A stretch of DNA of 64,000 nucleotides. It comes from Porphyrobacter sp. HT-58-2. Lineage in GTDB: Bacteria; Pseudomonadota; Alphaproteobacteria; Sphingomonadales; Sphingomonadaceae. A model generated the notes under the pieces. The model worked only from the letters and a program-made list of their open reading frames with translations. It ran no database searches and was not told where the DNA came from. The translations under genes were made by a program, and so were the position numbers. Where the stretch lies: positions 620,001-684,000 of the forward strand of contig NZ_CP022600.1 in the NCBI RefSeq assembly GCF_002952215.1, written 5' to 3'. Below, one piece after another: positions 27,193 through 35,469 of this stretch; position 1 is the first letter of the stretch, and each line of letters opens with the position of its first letter.

Positions 27193-29046
27193 ATGCACGG
27201 TGAACACCCCACGCGCGAACCTGACGTCGCGGCCGATGATGCGCCCGAAACGGCGGCAGCCACTCAGTCCGAGACTGCCGAGCCTGCGCCCCGGTCGCGC
27301 TCGCTCGCGCCTTTGCGGATGGTGTTTGGTGCAGCGGTGCAATACCCGCGCGAGATCGGGCTTGCCCTGCTGGCGCTGGTGATCACGTCAGCGGCGACGC
27401 TGGCGATCCCCTACCGCTTCAAGGTCATCATCGACGAGGCGTTTTCGGGCGCGGCGACCAGCGCGGATATCGGCCACGCGTTCCAGTATCTGCTGATGAT
27501 CGTGGTGATCCTCGGCATCGGCACCGCGCTCCGGTTCTATTTCGTGAGCTGGCTGGGTGAACGGGTGGTGGCCGATATCCGCCTGATGGTGCAGCAGAAC
27601 CTGCTGCGCCTTTCGCCCGGTTTCTACGAGGTCAACAGCCCCAAGGAAATCTCCAGCCGCATGACCAGCGACACGGCGATCATCGAAAACGTGGTCGGCA
27701 CCACGGTCTCGGTCGCGCTGCGCAACACGCTGACGGCGGTGGGCGGGATCGGGCTGCTGATCTACCTCGCGCCTTCGCTGACGCTGGGTCTGCTGATCGG
27801 CATTCCGCTGGTGATTGCGCCGATTGTGTACTTCGGGCGCAAGATCCGCGCGGTCTCGCGCACCAGCCAGGATCGGATCGCGGACGTGGGCGCCTATGTC
27901 ACCGAGGTGCTCTCGGCGATGAAGATCGTGCAAAGCTTCGGGCAAGAGCGCCGCGAGGGGGAACGCTTTGCAGGCGTGGTCGAAGGCACGTTTGAAACCG
28001 CGCGGCGGCGCATCATGCTGCGCGCGGCGATGACGTCGGTCGTGATCCTGCTGGTGTTCGGCGGAGTGGTGCTGGTGATGTGGCGCGGCGCACTGGCCGT
28101 GGCCGAAGGCGTGATCAGCGGCGGCACCATCGCCGCTTTCGTGCTGACCGGCGGGCTGGTGGCGGGCGCGCTGGGATCCCTTACCGAAGTCTATGGCGAT
28201 TTGCTGCGCGGCGCTGGCGCGGCGAGCCGTCTGGCGGAACTGCTTGATGCCAAGCCCGAAATCGCAGCCCCGGCCCGGCCCGAACGCCTGCCTGAACCGG
28301 CGCGCGGCAGCCTGTCGTTCCGCAATGTCACCTTCCGCTATCCGGCCCGGCCCGAAGTGGCGGCCCTGCGCGACTTCACGCTCGAAATCGAGCCGGGCGA
28401 GACCATCGCCATTGTCGGGCCCTCGGGGGCGGGCAAATCGACGATCTTCCAACTGGTCGAGCGGTTCTATGACCCGCAGGCCGGTACCATCCGCCTTGAC
28501 GGCGTGCCGCTGACCAGCGCCGATCCCGCCGATATCCGCGCGCGGCTTGCCCTGGTGCCGCAGGACGGGGTGCTGTTCAGCGCCAATGCCCGCGACAACC
28601 TGCGCTATGGCAAGTGGGACGCCACCGACGAAGAGATCTGGCAAGCTGCGCGAGCGGCCAATGCCGAAACCTTCCTGCGCGCCCTGCCGCAAGGGCTCGA
28701 CACCTATCTGGGGGAGGGCGGAACGCAGCTTTCGGGCGGTCAGCAGCAGCGCGTTGCCATCGCCCGCGCTCTGCTGCGCGATGCGCCGATCCTGTTGCTT
28801 GATGAAGCGACCAGCGCGCTGGATGCGGAAAGCGAGCAATTGGTGCAGCAGGCATTGGAAGGGCTGATGCAGAACCGCACCACGCTGGTGATCGCACACC
28901 GGCTGGCCACGGTGCGCGCGGCTGACCGGATCGTGGTGCTGGACGAAGGCCGGATCGTCGAACAGGGCAGCCATGACGTGCTGACCAAGGCCGGGGGGCT
29001 CTATGCCCGCCTCGCCCGCCTGCAATTCGCTGCCGACGCCGCGTGA
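27193..29046 (+). CDS. ABC transporter, exporter half (membrane and ATPase domains fused)
   Basis: The 617-aa half-transporter has an N-terminal six-helix ABC exporter membrane domain (about residues 50-340) and a nucleotide-binding domain. Walker A GPSGAGKST is at about residues 409-417, the signature LSGGQQQRVAIARALL follows, then Walker B ILLLDEATSALD and the switch His in IAHRLATV. The N-terminus is acidic and Ala/Pro-rich. It resembles MsbA/AtmB-type lipid or peptide exporters and should act as a homodimer; the substrate cannot be inferred. Confidence 0.92.
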   Translation: MHGEHPTREPDVAADDAPETAAATQSETAEPAPRSRSLAPLRMVFGAAVQYPREIGLALLALVITSAATLAIPYRFKVIIDEAFSGAATSADIGHAFQYLLMIVVILGIGTALRFYFVSWLGERVVADIRLMVQQNLLRLSPGFYEVNSPKEISSRMTSDTAIIENVVGTTVSVALRNTLTAVGGIGLLIYLAPSLTLGLLIGIPLVIAPIVYFGRKIRAVSRTSQDRIADVGAYVTEVLSAMKIVQSFGQERREGERFAGVVEGTFETARRRIMLRAAMTSVVILLVFGGVVLVMWRGALAVAEGVISGGTIAAFVLTGGLVAGALGSLTEVYGDLLRGAGAASRLAELLDAKPEIAAPARPERLPEPARGSLSFRNVTFRYPARPEVAALRDFTLEIEPGETIAIVGPSGAGKSTIFQLVERFYDPQAGTIRLDGVPLTSADPADIRARLALVPQDGVLFSANARDNLRYGKWDATDEEIWQAARAANAETFLRALPQGLDTYLGEGGTQLSGGQQQRVAIARALLRDAPILLLDEATSALDAESEQLVQQALEGLMQNRTTLVIAHRLATVRAADRIVVLDEGRIVEQGSHDVLTKAGGLYARLARLQFAADAA

Positions 29047-29189
29047 ATTGAAGGTCGCGCCGAGCGCAGGTCGCAGATCTCTCGCCAACAAAATCGACGA
29101 ATGGTGACCTGCGCCTGACAAAGCGCAACCCTTTGCGGTGCGCGACGTTAATGTGGCGCACCTCAGATTCTCAGGGACACGTATCTTCC

Positions 29190-31379
29190 ATGATCAACAA
29201 AGCCGCAGCTCTGCTCGGTGCCAGCCTGTTTGCGCTGGCCACTCCCGCGCTTGCCGAAGACGCCGCCCATGCGCATGACGCCCACGCCCATGGTGAAGGC
29301 ATTGACCTGCTGCTCGCCGAAGGTGAGGCTGGCCAGGCGTCCCCACTGCCGACCATCAGCTATGGCACCTGGGGTGTGGACCCGGCTTCGCTTGCCAGCG
29401 ACATCAAGCCGGGCGATGATTTCTTCGCCTATGTCAACAAGCGCTGGATCGATGCCAACCCTCTGCCGCCCGAATTCAGCCGGCTCGGCGCGTTCAACCT
29501 GCTCGCCGAAAAGAGCACTGCGGACATCAAGGCGCTGATTGACGAACTGGCCACCAGGGACGCCGCCAGCCTGTCGGGCGATGAGCGCCGCATCCTCGAT
29601 ACCTACCGCTCGTTCCTGGATGTTGATGCGATTGAAGCGGCGGGCCTTGCCCCGGTGCAGCCGCATCTCGCCCGGGTGAAAGCCGCGCGCACGCTGGAAG
29701 ATCTGGCGAAGCTGTGGGCCGAGCCGGTGTTCGCCAGCCCGCTCAGCGGCGGGGTCAGCATCGATGCCAAGCAGCCTGATCGCTATATCGCCGCAGTCGG
29801 CTTTGGCGGGCTGGGCATGCCTGACCGTGATTACTACCTCGATACCTCGGACAAGGGCCGGGCGTTGCAGGCCAAGTACAAGGCCTATCTCGCCTTCCTG
29901 CTGGCGGAAGCGGGTTATGACGATGCCGAGGTGCAGGCCGAGGCGGTCTATGCCTTCGAGGACACCATCGCCCGCAATGTCGCATGGGACCGCACCGTGC
30001 GCCGCAACCGCGATCTGACCTACAATCTGCTGACCGCCGAAGAACTGGTGGCGATCGGTGGCAAGGTGCCGGTCGCCGCGATGCTCGAAGACCTCGGGGT
30101 TGCCAACAGCCCCGGCTTCGTCGTCAGCCTGATGCCGCCCAGCGCCGAGAAGGTCGCCGAACTCAAGCTTGACGAGGCAACCCGCGCCAAGATCGGCTCC
30201 GGCCTTCCGGGGATGTTCGCGCTGCTGTCGGAAACCCCGGTCGAAACCCTCAAGGCGTGGGTGATCAAGGAATTCCTGTCAGATCATGCGGCGGTGCTGC
30301 CCAAGCGGTTCGACGATGCCAGCTTCGCATTCTTCGGCAAGGCCCTGCGCGGCACCCCCGAACAGCGTCCGCGCTGGAAGCGTGCCATCGGTGAGACTGA
30401 AGGCCTGCTCGGCGAGCTGATCGGCAAGGAATATGTCGCGCGCAATTTCCCGCCCGAAAACAAGGCGGCGATGGATGAGCTGGTGGCCAACCTGCGGCTC
30501 GCTCTGGCCGAATCGATCACCGAAATCACCTGGATGGGTGAGGCGACCAAGACCGAGGCCCGCGCCAAGCTCGCCAGTTTCGATCCCAAGATCGGTTATC
30601 GCCCCAATCTCGAAACCTATGAAGGTCTGGCCATCACGGCGGGCGATCCGGTGGCCAACCGTCTGGCCACCGCGCGCTGGCGCCGGGCGGACAACATCGC
30701 CAAGCTGGGCCAGCCGATCGACCGCACCGAATGGTCGATGCTGCCGCAGACGGTGAACGCCTATTACAACTCGGTGAAGAACGAGATCGTCTTCCCCGCG
30801 GGCATCCTCCAGCGCCCGTTCTTCGCGCTCGGCAACGACATTGCGGTGAATTACGGCGCGATCGGCGGGGTGATCGGCCATGAAATCGGCCACGGCTTTG
30901 ACGATCAGGGCTCCAAGTCGGATTCCACCGGGATGCTGCGCAACTGGTGGAGCGATGCTGACCGTGCGGCTTTCGACAAGCTGGGTGATGCGCTGGTGGC
31001 GCAGTACAACGCCTTCTGCCCGCTCGACGAGGGCAAGACCTGCGTCAACGGCCGTCTGACGCTGGGCGAGAATATCGGCGATGTCGGCGGGCTTTCGATG
31101 GCCTACCGCGCCTACAAGATCGCGACCAAGGACAAGGACGTGCCGGTGATCGACGGGCTGACCGGCGACCAGCGCTTCTTCCTCGCTTGGGCGCAGGTGT
31201 GGCGTGCGTCGCAGCGGGAAGAAAACTACCGCACCCGCCTGCGCACCGACAGCCACAGCCCCGAGGAATACCGGGTCAACGGCGTCGTGCGGAACCTTGA
31301 TGAATGGTACCTCGCATTCGGCGTGAAGCCGGGCGATGCGCTCTACCTGCCGCCGGAACAGCGCGTGCGCATCTGGTAA
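29190..31379 (+). CDS. M13 family (neprilysin-like) metallopeptidase
   Basis: The 729-aa exported zinc endopeptidase starts at ATG 29190, giving signal peptide MINKAAALLGASLFALATPA with cleavage near ALA-ED. The zinc site HEIGH is at residues 564-568, the third ligand Glu627 is in ENIGDVGG, and NAYYNSVKNEIVFPAG and the C-terminal RVNGVVRN match M13. The mature N-terminus carries a His/Asp-rich segment (AHAHDAHAHGEG, His27-34) absent from typical members, possibly metal-binding. An intrinsic terminator follows at 31388. Confidence 0.93.
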   Translation: MINKAAALLGASLFALATPALAEDAAHAHDAHAHGEGIDLLLAEGEAGQASPLPTISYGTWGVDPASLASDIKPGDDFFAYVNKRWIDANPLPPEFSRLGAFNLLAEKSTADIKALIDELATRDAASLSGDERRILDTYRSFLDVDAIEAAGLAPVQPHLARVKAARTLEDLAKLWAEPVFASPLSGGVSIDAKQPDRYIAAVGFGGLGMPDRDYYLDTSDKGRALQAKYKAYLAFLLAEAGYDDAEVQAEAVYAFEDTIARNVAWDRTVRRNRDLTYNLLTAEELVAIGGKVPVAAMLEDLGVANSPGFVVSLMPPSAEKVAELKLDEATRAKIGSGLPGMFALLSETPVETLKAWVIKEFLSDHAAVLPKRFDDASFAFFGKALRGTPEQRPRWKRAIGETEGLLGELIGKEYVARNFPPENKAAMDELVANLRLALAESITEITWMGEATKTEARAKLASFDPKIGYRPNLETYEGLAITAGDPVANRLATARWRRADNIAKLGQPIDRTEWSMLPQTVNAYYNSVKNEIVFPAGILQRPFFALGNDIAVNYGAIGGVIGHEIGHGFDDQGSKSDSTGMLRNWWSDADRAAFDKLGDALVAQYNAFCPLDEGKTCVNGRLTLGENIGDVGGLSMAYRAYKIATKDKDVPVIDGLTGDQRFFLAWAQVWRASQREENYRTRLRTDSHSPEEYRVNGVVRNLDEWYLAFGVKPGDALYLPPEQRVRIW

Positions 31380-31387
31380 GTAAGGCC

Positions 31388-31420
31388 AAGGCCCGCTCCC
31401 CCGAAAGGAGCGGGCCTTTT
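31388..31420 (+). terminator. intrinsic terminator after the M13 peptidase gene
   Basis: Stem AAGGCCCGCTCC (31388-31399) pairs with GGAGCGGGCCTT (31407-31418) across a CCCGAAA loop and is followed by TTTT. It begins 8 bp past the peptidase stop. Confidence 0.88.
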
Positions 31421-31460
31421 GGTTTGACACCCCGCGCACACTCGTCGAAGCCCTGCGGCC

Positions 31461-32264
31461 ATGAACGACACCATTGCTGCGATCCTGCTCGGCATCCTCG
31501 AAGGGTTGACCGAGTTCCTGCCCGTATCGTCAACCGGCCACCTGATCCTTGCCACGGAACTGCTCGGCTTTGACCAGCGCGAGTGGGAGGTGTTCAATAT
31601 CGCCATCCAGCCCGCCGCGATCCTGGCCATCGTGGTGCTGTACTGGCGCACCTTCTGGGACGTGGCCAAGGGGCTGTTCGGCCTTGAAAAAGGCGCGCTT
31701 GCCTTTGTGCGCAACCTGACTGTCGCCTTCTTCCCGGCGGTGCTGCTGGGCCTTGCCTTTGGCGACATCATCGAAACCATGCTCGGCAATGCGGTGCTGG
31801 TGTGCTGGGCGCTGATCATCGGCGGCATCGCGATCCTTGCGGTCGAACGCTGGGCCAACCCGCCGGCCGAGGGTGCGGGCGTGGCAGGCGTGCCGCTGCG
31901 CACGTCGGTGCTGGTCGGCCTGGTGCAGTGCCTTGCGATGATCCCGGGCGTGAGCCGTTCGGGCGCGACCATCCTTGGCGCGATGGCCTTTGGGGTCGAT
32001 CGCAAGACCGCAGCCGAATTCAGCTTCTTTCTCGCCGTGCCGACCCTTTCCGGCGCAACTGTCTATCAGCTGGCCAAATACGGCGCGGACCTCGCCCCGC
32101 GCGATTTCGAGCTGATCGCAATCGGTTCGGGCGTGGGCTTCGTCACCGCGCTGGTGGTGGTGAAACTGTTCGTGACGATCATCACCAGGATCGGCTTTGC
32201 CCCCTTCGCCTGGTACCGCATCCTTGCCGGGACTATCGGTCTCGTCTGGCTGACGCTCCGTTAA
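31461..32264 (+). CDS. uppP: undecaprenyl-diphosphatase
   Basis: The 267-aa integral membrane enzyme (BacA/UppP) recycles undecaprenyl diphosphate to the monophosphate carrier used in peptidoglycan and polysaccharide synthesis. The two conserved regions EGLTEFLPVSSTGHLIL near the N-terminus and PGVSRSGATI in the middle contain the catalytic Glu, Ser and Arg. Seven to eight hydrophobic segments span the protein. TTGACA at 31424-31429 might be the -35 of its promoter, though no good -10 follows. Confidence 0.95.
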   Translation: MNDTIAAILLGILEGLTEFLPVSSTGHLILATELLGFDQREWEVFNIAIQPAAILAIVVLYWRTFWDVAKGLFGLEKGALAFVRNLTVAFFPAVLLGLAFGDIIETMLGNAVLVCWALIIGGIAILAVERWANPPAEGAGVAGVPLRTSVLVGLVQCLAMIPGVSRSGATILGAMAFGVDRKTAAEFSFFLAVPTLSGATVYQLAKYGADLAPRDFELIAIGSGVGFVTALVVVKLFVTIITRIGFAPFAWYRILAGTIGLVWLTLR

Positions 32265-32349
32265 ACGCAACTTTCCGGAACCGTCTGCCCTGCTGCTGGT
32301 TTGGGAGTCGAACCGCCATGCGGCGGCATAGACGGAGACTTGCGGTAAA

Positions 32350-32607
32350 ATGGCGTTGCTGGTGCTGATCGTGTTGGGGGCAACTCTGGGCTGGCTGGCC
32401 TCGATCCTCGCGCGGACCGAGGCGCCGGGTGCGATCCTGCGTCAGGTGGCGCTGGGCATGGTGGTGGCCGTGGTCGCCGGCGAGATTGCCAATGATGGCA
32501 CGATCATCGGCAGCCTCTCGTTCCTCAGCCTCGGCGTGGCACTGGCGGCGACAGGTGTCGCGCTGGTGCTGTATCACGCGATCGGTCGCAGGCGGGTGAA
32601 GGCGTAG
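32350..32607 (+). CDS. small hydrophobic membrane protein, 85 aa
   Basis: The product has three predicted membrane segments: an N-terminal helix (ALLVLIVLGATLGWLASILA), a central GMVVAVVAGEIANDG region and a C-terminal GVALAATGVALVLYHAIG, ending in a basic tail. Layout and the GWLASxLxR-type start recall the GlsB/YeaQ/YmgE transglycosylase-associated family, but similarity is weak by eye. A GGAGA lies about 12 nt upstream of the ATG. It follows uppP on the same strand after 85 bp. Confidence 0.65.
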   Translation: MALLVLIVLGATLGWLASILARTEAPGAILRQVALGMVVAVVAGEIANDGTIIGSLSFLSLGVALAATGVALVLYHAIGRRRVKA

Positions 32608-32742
32608 TTTGTTGCGCCCTCAGACGCCGGGCGGCGGACATCCGTCCGGTTGCCCTCGCTTCGCTCGTTCAGCTTCGCTTCGGCTTTCGCGGCATAAGCC
32701 GGGGCGGCCAGTTGGCCTCGCGATGCCTCCGGCATCGATACC

Positions 32743-33681
32743 CTAGACCGGCACTGCCCCGCTGCCGCGACCGCCGCGCAGGTGATATTCCTGCGTCCCG
32801 CGGTGCAGCACATTGTCGACATCGATCACCGCCGAATTGGCATAGGTGAACCCCGCCGGCAGGCTGCGATAGAGCCGGTCGAAATCACGCTCCACCGTCT
32901 GGCGGTAGAGATCGGCAAAGCTCTCGATCACGAAGTATGTCGGTTGCAGATCGCTGATGACGTAATCGGTGCGCATCACCCGGTCGACATTGAGCATGAT
33001 GCGATTGGGGCTTTCCGCCTCGACCGCGAACCGCGCCTCGGTCGGCCCTGACAGGATGCCTGCACCATAGGCGCGCACGGAGCCCGCCTCCTCGATCAGC
33101 CCGAACTCCACCGTGTACCAGTAAAGCGCGCCCAAGGCTTTGAGGCGATTATACCGCATCGCCTTCCACCCGGCGCGGCCATATTCCTGCATGTAATCGG
33201 CATAGACCGGATCGGTCAGCATCGGGACATGGCCGAACACATCGTGGAACACGTCGGGTTCCTGAATGTAATCGAAGGTTGCGCGCGTGCGGATGAAGTT
33301 GCCCGCCGGAAAGCGCCGGTTGGCGAGGTGCCAGAAGAACACATGATCAGGGATCAGCATCGGCACTGGCACCACGCTCCACCCGGTCAGCGCACCGAGT
33401 TCTTCGGACAGCGCGCCGAATTCGGGGATGCCCCCGCGTCCCAGATCGAGCTTTTCCAGCCCTGCCATGAAAGCCGAGCACGCGCGCCCCGGCAGCACCT
33501 CCATCTGGCGCGCGAACAGATCGTTCCAGACGGCATGGTCTTCGGCAGAGTAATCGGTCTGTGCCGGTTCCAGCCAATCCTCGCCCACATGCGCGGGGCG
33601 GGCGAGCGGGGCGGTAAAGACATCTGCCGACATTTCGGGCAGGGTGGCGAAATCGGGGGTGGGGTCTGCAAGCGTAGCCAT
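32743..33681 (-). CDS. phhA: phenylalanine-4-hydroxylase
   Basis: The 312-aa monomeric aromatic amino acid hydroxylase converts phenylalanine to tyrosine with tetrahydropterin and O2. The iron ligands are His146 and His151 in EPDVFHDVFGHVPML and Glu192 in YWYTVEFGLIEE. There is no N-terminal ACT domain, as usual in bacteria. ATG 33681 is the start: it lies only 10 nt below a good -10 (33692-33697), so the mRNA is probably leaderless, and a longer frame from 33726 would extend over the promoter. It diverges from ppk2. Confidence 0.95.
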   Translation of the reverse strand: MATLADPTPDFATLPEMSADVFTAPLARPAHVGEDWLEPAQTDYSAEDHAVWNDLFARQMEVLPGRACSAFMAGLEKLDLGRGGIPEFGALSEELGALTGWSVVPVPMLIPDHVFFWHLANRRFPAGNFIRTRATFDYIQEPDVFHDVFGHVPMLTDPVYADYMQEYGRAGWKAMRYNRLKALGALYWYTVEFGLIEEAGSVRAYGAGILSGPTEARFAVEAESPNRIMLNVDRVMRTDYVISDLQPTYFVIESFADLYRQTVERDFDRLYRSLPAGFTYANSAVIDVDNVLHRGTQEYHLRGGRGSGAVPV

Positions 33682-33691
33682 ATCGTTGCAG

Positions 33692-33720
33692 ATGATACTA
33701 CCTTTGCGGGCCAAGGACAA
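33692..33720 (-). promoter_or_regulatory. phhA promoter
   Basis: TTGTCC (33715-33720), a 17-bp spacer and TATCAT (33692-33697) on the minus strand. The expected start site is about 4 nt before the phhA ATG, leaving no room for a Shine-Dalgarno sequence. Confidence 0.6.
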
Positions 33721-33740
33721 ACGCAACAGGAGGGACGCGA

Positions 33741-34514
33741 ATGGGCATGAAGCGCAAGGATTACGAGGAGGCGCTGGCGCCGCTCACCCTCGAATTGGTC
33801 AGCATGGCGCGCTGGGTCAAGGCGACAGGCGCGCGCGTGGTGGTGCTGTTCGAGGGGCGCGACACGGCGGGCAAGGGCGGGGCGATCACTGCCGTGCGCG
33901 ACCGGCTCAATCCGCGCCAGTGCCGCACCGTGGCGCTTGCCAAGCCGACCGAGGCGGAAATGGGGCAGTGGTATTTCCAGCGTTATGTCGCGCACCTGCC
34001 CACAGCGGGCGAAATCGTGCTGTTCGACCGCAGCTGGTACAACCGCGCCGGGGTGGAGCGGGTGATGGGCTATGCTTCGCCGGAGCAGGTCGATGCCTTT
34101 CTGAAGGCCGTGCCGACCTTTGAAAAGCTGCTGGTGGATGATGGCATCCTGCTGTTCAAATACTGGCTGGCGACCGATCAGGCCAATCAGGAAGAACGCC
34201 TGCGCGAACGGCTGGAGGATCCGCTGAAGCGCTGGAAGCTGTCCCCCATCGACCTTGCTGCGCGTGAGAAGTATGATGATTACACCGCTGCGCGCGAGGC
34301 GATGCTGGCGGCGACCCACACGGCCCACGCGCCGTGGACGCTGGTGGATTTCAACGATCAGCGCCGCGGGCGGCTGACACTGGTGCGTGATCTGCTCGAC
34401 CGGATTCCCGATACGCATGAAGACCCGCCCGCCATCGACTTTCCCGATCTCGGGCGGGATCCGGTGGCGGAGACCTATGGCGTGCTGAAGCCGATTGCGG
34501 AGTGGGACGGATAG
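33741..34514 (+). CDS. ppk2: polyphosphate kinase 2 family protein
   Basis: The 257-aa PPK2 transfers phosphate between polyphosphate and nucleotides. Walker A GRDTAGKGG is at residues 39-47, the Walker B/lid region FDRSWYNRAGVERVMGY follows, and KYWLATDQANQEERLRERL carries the lid arginines. It has a single domain and the usual length for class I PPK2 enzymes, which favour nucleoside-diphosphate phosphorylation; the class assignment is inference. AGGAGGG precedes the ATG. Confidence 0.93.
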   Translation: MGMKRKDYEEALAPLTLELVSMARWVKATGARVVVLFEGRDTAGKGGAITAVRDRLNPRQCRTVALAKPTEAEMGQWYFQRYVAHLPTAGEIVLFDRSWYNRAGVERVMGYASPEQVDAFLKAVPTFEKLLVDDGILLFKYWLATDQANQEERLRERLEDPLKRWKLSPIDLAAREKYDDYTAAREAMLAATHTAHAPWTLVDFNDQRRGRLTLVRDLLDRIPDTHEDPPAIDFPDLGRDPVAETYGVLKPIAEWDG

Positions 34515-34525
34515 GCTGAGCATTC

Positions 34526-34618
34526 CCCCTCCCGCTTGCGGGAGGGGTCAGGGGAGGGTGCGAGCGCAGCGAGCCTTGTCACAGGCCCACCCCCAGCCCC
34601 TCCCGCAAGCGGGAGGGG
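34526..34618. repeat. paired GC-rich palindromes between convergent genes
   Basis: Two near-identical 22-bp palindromes occur at 34526-34547 (CCCCTCCCGCTTGCGGGAGG plus GG) and 34597-34618 (same sequence with AAG for TTG at the centre). Each can fold alone and the two can also pair with each other. They occupy the gap between the stops of ppk2 and the hydratase gene and could terminate both transcripts. This looks like a genome-dispersed repeat. Confidence 0.7.
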
Positions 34619-34620
34619 AG

Positions 34621-35469
34621 TTAGACGCTTGCGCTCGCCGCCGTCACCTGCCGCCCGTCATCGGCGAAGGCGGCCAGATCGTAGCCCGCCTCGCTCTTGC
34701 GCATCACCAGATGCAGCGGCTCGCCCGCGATGGCGGGGGAAAGGCCGCGGAAGCTGAAGGTGCGCAGGCGGTTTGCGCCCAGTTCGGCGGCGGCGAGTTG
34801 CAGCAGCAGGCTGGCGGTGAGCGGGCCATGGACCACGAGGCCGCGATAGCGCTCGATATCTTCCGCATAGGGTGCATCGTAATGAATGCGGTGGGTGTTG
34901 AAGGTCAGCGCCGAATAGCGCAGCAGCAGCCGTGCATCGGGGGTCAGGCTGCGGTGCGCGTCCCAGCCTGTCGGCGAAAAGCTTGCCTCTCCCAGAGGCG
35001 GCGGAGACAGGTCTTGCCCCCCGCCAGCCGCCTCCCGGTAGACGATAGACTGGGTCTCGACCACCGCCAGAGAGCCGTTGGCGAATGTTTCATGTGAAAC
35101 ATCGACAAAGGCGAGCGGGCCTGAGGAACCCTGCTTCTGCCTGATCGCGGCAACCTTGCTGCGCCGCTCGATCACTGCTCCGATGGCGATCGGCATCTGG
35201 AACCGGATGGTCGAGGAAGCCCACATCCGGCGCGGCAGAGGGAACGGCGGGAGAAAGCTGTCGGCGCTGTCGTCGCGCGCGGGGTGGCCGTCATCGCCCA
35301 GCGATGCGGTGGGCGCGTCAGGGGTGCAGAGGGCGAAGTGGATGCCCTGCGGCATGATCGGCGGATGGGGGCGCGGCAGGTCGAATGTGGCGAGCCAGCG
35401 GGCGGCCAGTCCCTCGTCCAGCCGGTCTTCAGCGCGCTGTTCGCGCCCGATCCACGCCTCGTAGTTCAT
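34621..35469 (-). CDS. hot-dog fold acyl-CoA hydratase (FAS1-like dehydratase / mesaconyl-CoA hydratase-like)
   Basis: The 282-aa protein has a degenerate N-terminal hot-dog half and a C-terminal MaoC-like half. The active-site region NTHRIHYDAPYAEDIERYRG with GLVVHGPLTASLLLQL fits the double hot-dog HTD2/mesaconyl-C4-CoA hydratase group. ATG 35469 overlaps the thiolase stop (ATGA). The operon context indicates hydration of an enoyl-CoA made by the acyl-CoA dehydrogenase, but the substrate is not certain. A parS-like palindrome (35086-35101) lies inside the coding sequence (residues VSHETF). Confidence 0.82.
   Translation of the reverse strand: MNYEAWIGREQRAEDRLDEGLAARWLATFDLPRPHPPIMPQGIHFALCTPDAPTASLGDDGHPARDDSADSFLPPFPLPRRMWASSTIRFQMPIAIGAVIERRSKVAAIRQKQGSSGPLAFVDVSHETFANGSLAVVETQSIVYREAAGGGQDLSPPPLGEASFSPTGWDAHRSLTPDARLLLRYSALTFNTHRIHYDAPYAEDIERYRGLVVHGPLTASLLLQLAAAELGANRLRTFSFRGLSPAIAGEPLHLVMRKSEAGYDLAAFADDGRQVTAASASV
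35086..35101. promoter_or_regulatory. parS-like ParB-binding site inside a coding gene
   Basis: TGTTTCATGTGAAACA differs by one base from the bacterial parS consensus TGTTTCACGTGAAACA. It lies within the hydratase gene. A second, perfect site occurs 15.3 kb away at 50369-50384. Confidence 0.6.

Noticed and set aside
27388..29121. 577-codon open frame on the minus strand
   Set aside because: Antisense to the ABC exporter gene; composition is typical of a shadow frame.
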